In this document: positions 60,237 to 64,000 of the stretch, one piece after another | Numbering within the stretch: the stretch's first letter is position 1 | Layout of the letters: each line of letters starts with the position of its first letter | DNA from: CAJWKT01 sp964465375 | Lineage (GTDB): Bacteria; Pseudomonadota; Gammaproteobacteria; Steroidobacterales; Rariloculaceae | DNA: 64,000 nucleotides | Reading direction: 5' to 3' | Assembly: GCA_964465375.1 (NCBI GenBank) | Contig: CAYXIJ010000004.1 | Span: 46,541 to 110,540 of the forward strand | Made by a program: the position numbers and the translations under genes | Notes under the pieces: model-generated | Told to the model about the DNA's origin: nothing | What the model saw: the letters and a program-made list of their open reading frames with translations, nothing else | Databases searched by the model: none

Positions 60237-61724
60237 TTAAAAAAATAACTGCCGCAGATTCATAAAGAAAAAGAATGCATAAAACAAAGCTGCGCAAACT
60301 ACGAGCGATCGCAACCATAATGAGCCCTGCACTGCCTTGGGTAGTATCTTTTTATTCAATACTAAAACATTGATAGCACTAAAAAGCAGGATAAACCCTG
60401 CAGCGTTAGAGGCAATCAAGGTAAGTGCCCGTGGTGGTGCCAGGTTGATGGCAATAGATCCCCAAACGGCATAAATTATAAGCAGAAAATAATAGACCTT
60501 GCGAATATCACCGCCCGCAATTTCACGTAAGCGATTGCTCATGCTCCACACAATATCCGTATTGACCCGGGTCAGCGCATCAACTACCACTAGCTGACTG
60601 CCAAAGAGGATCCAGAACCCATTCAGCAACGTTACGAACCCCAACAATTGCCCGCCCTCGGCTTCCAGATAACTTGCCTGATAGGCGCCTGCAGCTAAGC
60701 CCTCCAGTTCAGTCCCGGGGGGGATAATGTGGGCTGCAAGGATGCAATTGAGAAACATACCCACAAAACATCCGAAGGCCCAGAGTGCAACCTGATCGCA
60801 AAGTACATACTTCCACCAGGTGTGCCACTTATCCATATTCTCTTGGGTAGTTGGAAACACAGTACCGACCGGCGAAATATTCACCTTTTTCCCGCCCACT
60901 GCCGATGGGATGTAGCCGACCACTCCCCCCATACCGAAGCCCTTGTCTCGGATGTAATTACTGATGGTGACGTTATTCATACCTCCGCTGGCCGCAAAAG
61001 CCGCAAATCCCCCCAGCAATACCCAGCTCGCACCAGCTGGAAGTAATGCAAATTGGAAGTCTGCATCGAGCCCAAGAAAACCCCTAAGACCCGCTAACCA
61101 AGTCTCCAAGGGGACATAAATAATGCATACGGTCATGAGAAAACCAAAAATGTAAATCACCATGAACCAATTGACGAATTCCAACGTCCGCTCAATTTTT
61201 CCGCCGACAGCGATAATGAATACGCAAACAGCGAAATTCATGATACCCAACAAACGCATAAGCATTTCATCGCCGGCTCCAGGCAAATCACCTGTAAACG
61301 CTGCAAATAGGGGTGCGGCAGAAGTGGCAGCCCAAGCCGGCCAACCTCCCTGACAAAGCCAAAACAGGATATACAAAAAGCCCCACAGCGCTGGGTGAGG
61401 CGCGAGTCGCATAAAGCCGTTGACTACAGGCTCACCCGTATAGACGGTGTAACGGATAAACTCCAAATTACATGCAAGCTGGAACAAAATCGCCAGTGAG
61501 GCGATCCACAACAAGGATAATCCGTACTGGGCAACAACGGTTGGGCCCAGCACCCACTCACCAAGACCAATGGAGACCGAAAGGGTGATTGCACCTGGCC
61601 CTATAATTTTCAGTACGTTTTTTAAATTGAATTGAGGTGGGGCCGGAAGATCACCAACATTCCAGTTAGGCCTTTGTCCCGGCGACTTTGGCAGATGGCT
61701 ATCTTTGGAAGATAAAGGATTCAT
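60237..61724 (-). CDS. Second Nramp-related transporter lacking the DPGN metal motif
   Basis: 495 residues from the ATG at 61724 (an upstream TTG at 61775 is in frame). About eleven helices. The first helix reads GPGAITLSVSIGLGEWVLGPTVVAQYGLSLLW, so Nramp DPGN becomes GLGE. Helix 6 has AAFAASGGMNNVTISNYIRDKGFG in place of the usual MPHN segment. It differs from the 51288 protein in both sites and overall sequence, so the two are distant paralogs, not copies. It is the last gene of the ligA-ligB-DsbA-like run, so transport of an aromatic acid or related compound is a working idea. It converges on the CitE-like gene. Confidence 0.8.
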   Translation of the reverse strand: MNPLSSKDSHLPKSPGQRPNWNVGDLPAPPQFNLKNVLKIIGPGAITLSVSIGLGEWVLGPTVVAQYGLSLLWIASLAILFQLACNLEFIRYTVYTGEPVVNGFMRLAPHPALWGFLYILFWLCQGGWPAWAATSAAPLFAAFTGDLPGAGDEMLMRLLGIMNFAVCVFIIAVGGKIERTLEFVNWFMVIYIFGFLMTVCIIYVPLETWLAGLRGFLGLDADFQFALLPAGASWVLLGGFAAFAASGGMNNVTISNYIRDKGFGMGGVVGYIPSAVGGKKVNISPVGTVFPTTQENMDKWHTWWKYVLCDQVALWAFGCFVGMFLNCILAAHIIPPGTELEGLAAGAYQASYLEAEGGQLLGFVTLLNGFWILFGSQLVVVDALTRVNTDIVWSMSNRLREIAGGDIRKVYYFLLIIYAVWGSIAINLAPPRALTLIASNAAGFILLFSAINVLVLNKKILPKAVQGSLWLRSLVVCAALFYAFFFFMNLRQLFF

Positions 61725-61891
61725 CACACTCACTTTGGTTGTTTTCTCCTCCGATTTGTTTATTGTATCTCTCAACAGAAACGTTAGTAGAAAAATATGC
61801 CCAAAGGTAAACCTGAAGAAGAACAGCTAACCAATGCGCTTGTAGTTCAATCTCTGTGAGTATTATGTTGCCCCGACTATTGCCGAAAAGA

Positions 61892-62539
61892 TCACTGCGA
61901 CAATCCGAAATAGGCATTAAGGGCCGGTACTAAATGTTCGTAAGAGCGATAGCCGGACGATAACAAACGTAACTCCTCGCCCCTGCGCAACAACACAGAC
62001 GGAAAGCCGGTAATGCCCAAATCACTGGATTTGGAAAAATCTGCGTAGGTGGCCTCTCTAGTACTTTCCATTTCAAAATGATCCATGAACTGAGCTTCAT
62101 CGATACCTTGACTATCGAGCACCTCTAGGTAACTTTCTTTACGGGTTATATCCAAAGCTTTCGCATAAAAGATTTCTTGCAGAGACTTGAAAAACGGATA
62201 GGCTTTCTCCGGGGCTATTTCCCTTACTGTAACCACGGCTTTTGCTGCTGGCTCCGTATCGTATAGAAAATTTTCCCACTTAAAAAAAGAGTAATCAAAT
62301 GGCTGCCCCGTGCTGTTTTCCACTCTCTCCCAGTGAGATCGCATGACTGCCTTGTTGTCGTCACTCATGATGATTGAAGCATCACCCGGCCGGAGCCCCC
62401 CGAGGATTAGGCTAAGATCAGCGATGCCCTGGCAATCAACAAGCAATTTTTCAACAACGGGAGCAAAACCCCAGCACCAACTGCACATAGGATCGCCTAC
62501 GTAAATAATTTCTAGATCCTTGGGAGCTAGCCCCTTCAT
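61892..62539 (-). CDS. DsbA-family thioredoxin-fold protein
   Basis: 215 residues, with IIYVGDPMCSWCWGFAPVVEKLL at the start carrying a CSWC redox pair (residues 19-22). A helical insert follows (about 70-150), with the cis-Pro region GITGFPSVLLRRGEELRLLSSGYRS near residue 175. The pattern fits the cytoplasmic DsbA/FrnE-like group. No signal peptide is seen. It lies 20 bases after ligB on the same strand, so it is probably part of the ring-cleavage operon. The DsbA-fold isomerases of naphthalene degradation lack the Cys pair, so an isomerase role is unlikely. Confidence 0.85.
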   Translation of the reverse strand: MKGLAPKDLEIIYVGDPMCSWCWGFAPVVEKLLVDCQGIADLSLILGGLRPGDASIIMSDDNKAVMRSHWERVENSTGQPFDYSFFKWENFLYDTEPAAKAVVTVREIAPEKAYPFFKSLQEIFYAKALDITRKESYLEVLDSQGIDEAQFMDHFEMESTREATYADFSKSSDLGITGFPSVLLRRGEELRLLSSGYRSYEHLVPALNAYFGLSQ

Positions 62540-62559
62540 AGCATTGAATCTACGAAGAC

Positions 62560-63405
62560 TTAGGTGCTTTCATTCTCAAGAATGATTAACCCAGTAGCTG
62601 TATTTGAAGCGGGAACATAGTAATGACGATAGATCTCATTAACCTGATCATCCAAGGCACCCCGCATGATCAACCACATCACCATTTCGATGCCCTCTGC
62701 GCCAGCCTCCCGCACATATTCAAGAAACGGTATTTTGATTAGCCCCATTGGGTCCTGGGTCAGGCCATCAAGAAATTTTGTGTCCCACTCCCTGTTGATA
62801 ACACCTGCACGCTCACCATGCAGTTGATGAGACATCCCACCTGTACCAAAAATCACAACTTTTAGATCTTCTTCGTAGGTAGCTATTGCCTCGCGAATCG
62901 AACGACCCAAATCAAAACAGCGTTTTCCAGTGGGGGGAGGATACTGAACAACATTTACGGCAAGAGGAATTACTTGAAAAGGCCATTCATCTGGCTCACC
63001 ACAAGTGACCGACAGGGGAACCGTTAAACCATGATCAACCGGCATCTCATTCACGATAGTAATATCAAACTCGTCTAGTATGAGTGACTCTGATAGATGC
63101 CAAGCTAACTCAGAATGCCCCTTCACCACAGGCACCGGGCGCGGCCCCCAGCCCTCGTCTGCAGGGGAAAACTCATCAGCTACCCCTATGGCAAAAGTTG
63201 GGATAATTTCTAATGAAAACGCTGACGCATGGTCGTTGTAAACCAGAATCACAACATCCGGGTTAACCTCTGACAGCCATTTCTGAGCCGGCTTATACCC
63301 ATCAAATAATGGCTTCCAGTAGTCGTTTTGAGTTTTACCTAAATCCACGGCCGCACCAATAGCAGGAACGTGCGAAGTTGCAAGTCCCGCGATGATCCTG
63401 GCCAT
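62560..63405 (-). CDS. ligB: Protocatechuate 4,5-dioxygenase beta subunit
   Basis: 281 residues. The metal ligands are visible: H12 (LATSHVP), H59 (NDHASAF) and Glu near 240 (GAEGIEMVMW). The catalytic His is in GTGGMSHQLHG (H193), and the DHG motif near 125 (MPVDHGLTVPL) is present. It is the Fe(II) subunit that opens protocatechuate between carbons 4 and 5 to a 2-hydroxy-muconate semialdehyde. Its ATG overlaps the ligA stop (TAATG), so the subunits are made together. Close activity on gallate cannot be excluded. Confidence 0.95.
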   Translation of the reverse strand: MARIIAGLATSHVPAIGAAVDLGKTQNDYWKPLFDGYKPAQKWLSEVNPDVVILVYNDHASAFSLEIIPTFAIGVADEFSPADEGWGPRPVPVVKGHSELAWHLSESLILDEFDITIVNEMPVDHGLTVPLSVTCGEPDEWPFQVIPLAVNVVQYPPPTGKRCFDLGRSIREAIATYEEDLKVVIFGTGGMSHQLHGERAGVINREWDTKFLDGLTQDPMGLIKIPFLEYVREAGAEGIEMVMWLIMRGALDDQVNEIYRHYYVPASNTATGLIILENEST

Positions 63406-63794
63406 TATTGGTCTCCCGATTTACTGCGGTTACCCTCGATGGGTCGCCCACCAGCCTTCATCATCTCAGCATAATCCTCCTGGGTCATGCCCGACATAGA
63501 GCCGGCCAGATATTGAAAAGAATGCCCCAGGGTGGCACCAAGTTTAGAGGTGTAATAAATATTTCCACCCATCTGGATCATACCCAGCCAGTCACGCTCA
63601 AGTACTGCATGGTGCTGCTCATTTGTCATAGGAAATCTTTTTAAATATGAACTTTCATCGTCGAGAAAGGCCTTACGGTTTTCAGGCTTCATGAGCGACA
63701 TACAAAACATGTTCAAATGATAGCCCTCTCGGGACCGATTACGGTCAAACAAGTAAGTGCCCGGAATATCATCAAATTTATCTGATTCACTCAT
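63405..63794 (-). CDS. ligA: Protocatechuate 4,5-dioxygenase alpha subunit
   Basis: 129 residues, all helical, with DIPGTYLFDRNRSREGYHLNMFCMSLMKPENRKAFL and ERDWLGMIQMGGNIYYTSKLGATLGHSFQYLAGSMSGMTQEDY, the LigA signature. The small subunit caps the active site of LigB and helps fix the substrate. It leads the operon ligA-ligB-dsbA-like-transporter. The 206 bases to the window edge upstream hold palindromes and phased repeats that may bind a regulator. Confidence 0.94.
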   Translation of the reverse strand: MSESDKFDDIPGTYLFDRNRSREGYHLNMFCMSLMKPENRKAFLDDESSYLKRFPMTNEQHHAVLERDWLGMIQMGGNIYYTSKLGATLGHSFQYLAGSMSGMTQEDYAEMMKAGGRPIEGNRSKSGDQ

Positions 63795-63849
63795 TTCGAA
63801 CTATCACTCGATAACGAATGACATACATGGTAACAAAACAAAAAATCTT

Positions 63850-63930
63850 ATGGGTATCGCCAATACCCATTAACTTTTAGTAAAAAAGTTAGGTAAATTT
63901 TTAACGGCAGATTAACTCCAAGTTAACTCC
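63850..63930. promoter_or_regulatory. Tandem palindromes and 11-bp-phased repeats upstream of ligA
   Basis: ATGGGTAT (63850-63857) and ATACCCAT (63863-63870) are a perfect 8-base inverted repeat with a 5-base spacer. Directly after it TAACTTTT (63871-63878) and AAAAGTTA (63884-63891) form a second 8-base repeat, also with a 5-base spacer. Then TTAACGGC, TTAACTCC and TTAACTCC start at 63901, 63912 and 63923, exactly 11 bases apart, one helical turn. The region lies 56-136 bases ahead of ligA and could be an operator for it or for a gene beyond the window. Confidence 0.6.
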
Positions 63931-64000
63931 GGTTTTCATCCCTCATCAAGCATCCCTAATCGCGCGGGTCACAAGGTTCTGTAGCAACGGGATCTTAAAG

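Noticed and set aside
61892..62539. 2-hydroxychromene-2-carboxylate isomerase for the DsbA-fold protein
   Set aside because: The CSWC redox pair is present, while the isomerases of that fold lack it. A thiol-redox role is more likely.
1..64000. tRNA genes, CRISPR arrays, insertion sequences
   Set aside because: None were seen on reading the intergenic regions. A dedicated search might still find weak remnants.

Overview
The window reads as a chromosomal stretch of a free-living, probably aquatic, gammaproteobacterium of middling GC. The basis is the glutaminyl-tRNA synthetase, the TorF-type porin-glnK-amtB nitrogen locus, the cobalamin-riboswitch/BtuBFCD importer, and general codon use and operon style. 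It looks like a draft or metagenome-assembled contig, because a 24-base run of N sits inside one gene (54981-55004). I see no tRNA, rRNA, CRISPR array, insertion sequence or intact prophage. One short ORF resembles a piece of a phage terminase small subunit (33525-33665).

Left third (1-24 kb), mostly housekeeping and transport. It starts with a truncated fatty-acid-type acyl-CoA ligase, a DksA/TraR-like zinc protein and a threonine/serine dehydratase. Next come a B12 riboswitch driving btuB-btuF-btuC-btuD, a DmeF-type Co/Ni exporter and a ModF-like double ATPase. A nitrogen operon (porin, glnK, amtB) follows, preceded by a near-consensus sigma-54 promoter and an NtrC-like box. The section ends with a ferredoxin, a TVP38 membrane protein, YceI, a GntR-controlled RND efflux operon, MscS and a 454-residue protein I cannot assign.

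Middle (24-41 kb), a loose molybdenum-cofactor and lipid section. moaA-moaC-moaD lie together on the minus strand. moeA, xdhC and modBC lie further on, interleaved with folE, a queuosine-precursor transporter, cfa plus an FAD reductase, glnS, a MATE pump and a TonB/TPR pair. moaE and modA are not in the window. The MoaD C-terminus is Ala-Gly rather than Gly-Gly.

Right third (41-64 kb), a catabolic accessory region for aromatic acids and oxalate. It holds a TRAP transporter without its binding protein, a LigI-like 2-pyrone-4,6-dicarboxylate hydrolase, an aldehyde dehydrogenase, an MFS transporter and an ACMSD-family amidohydrolase. These are followed by a LigB-superfamily protein with an altered metal motif and an E2-like protein that has lost both its lipoyl domain and its catalytic histidine. 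An aminotransferase is coupled to an Nramp-related carrier. After a quinone oxidoreductase comes an oxalate module: oxc, frc, a fused NDP-forming acyl-CoA synthetase and a CitE-like lyase. The window closes with an operon of ligA, ligB, a DsbA-like protein and a second Nramp-related carrier. That operon is preceded by tandem palindromes and 11-bp-phased repeats. The most novel-looking points are the two Nramp relatives lacking the metal-binding DPGN motif beside ring-cleavage genes, the dioxygenase-like/pseudo-E2 pair, and the oxalate module with a possible ADP-forming oxalyl-CoA synthetase.
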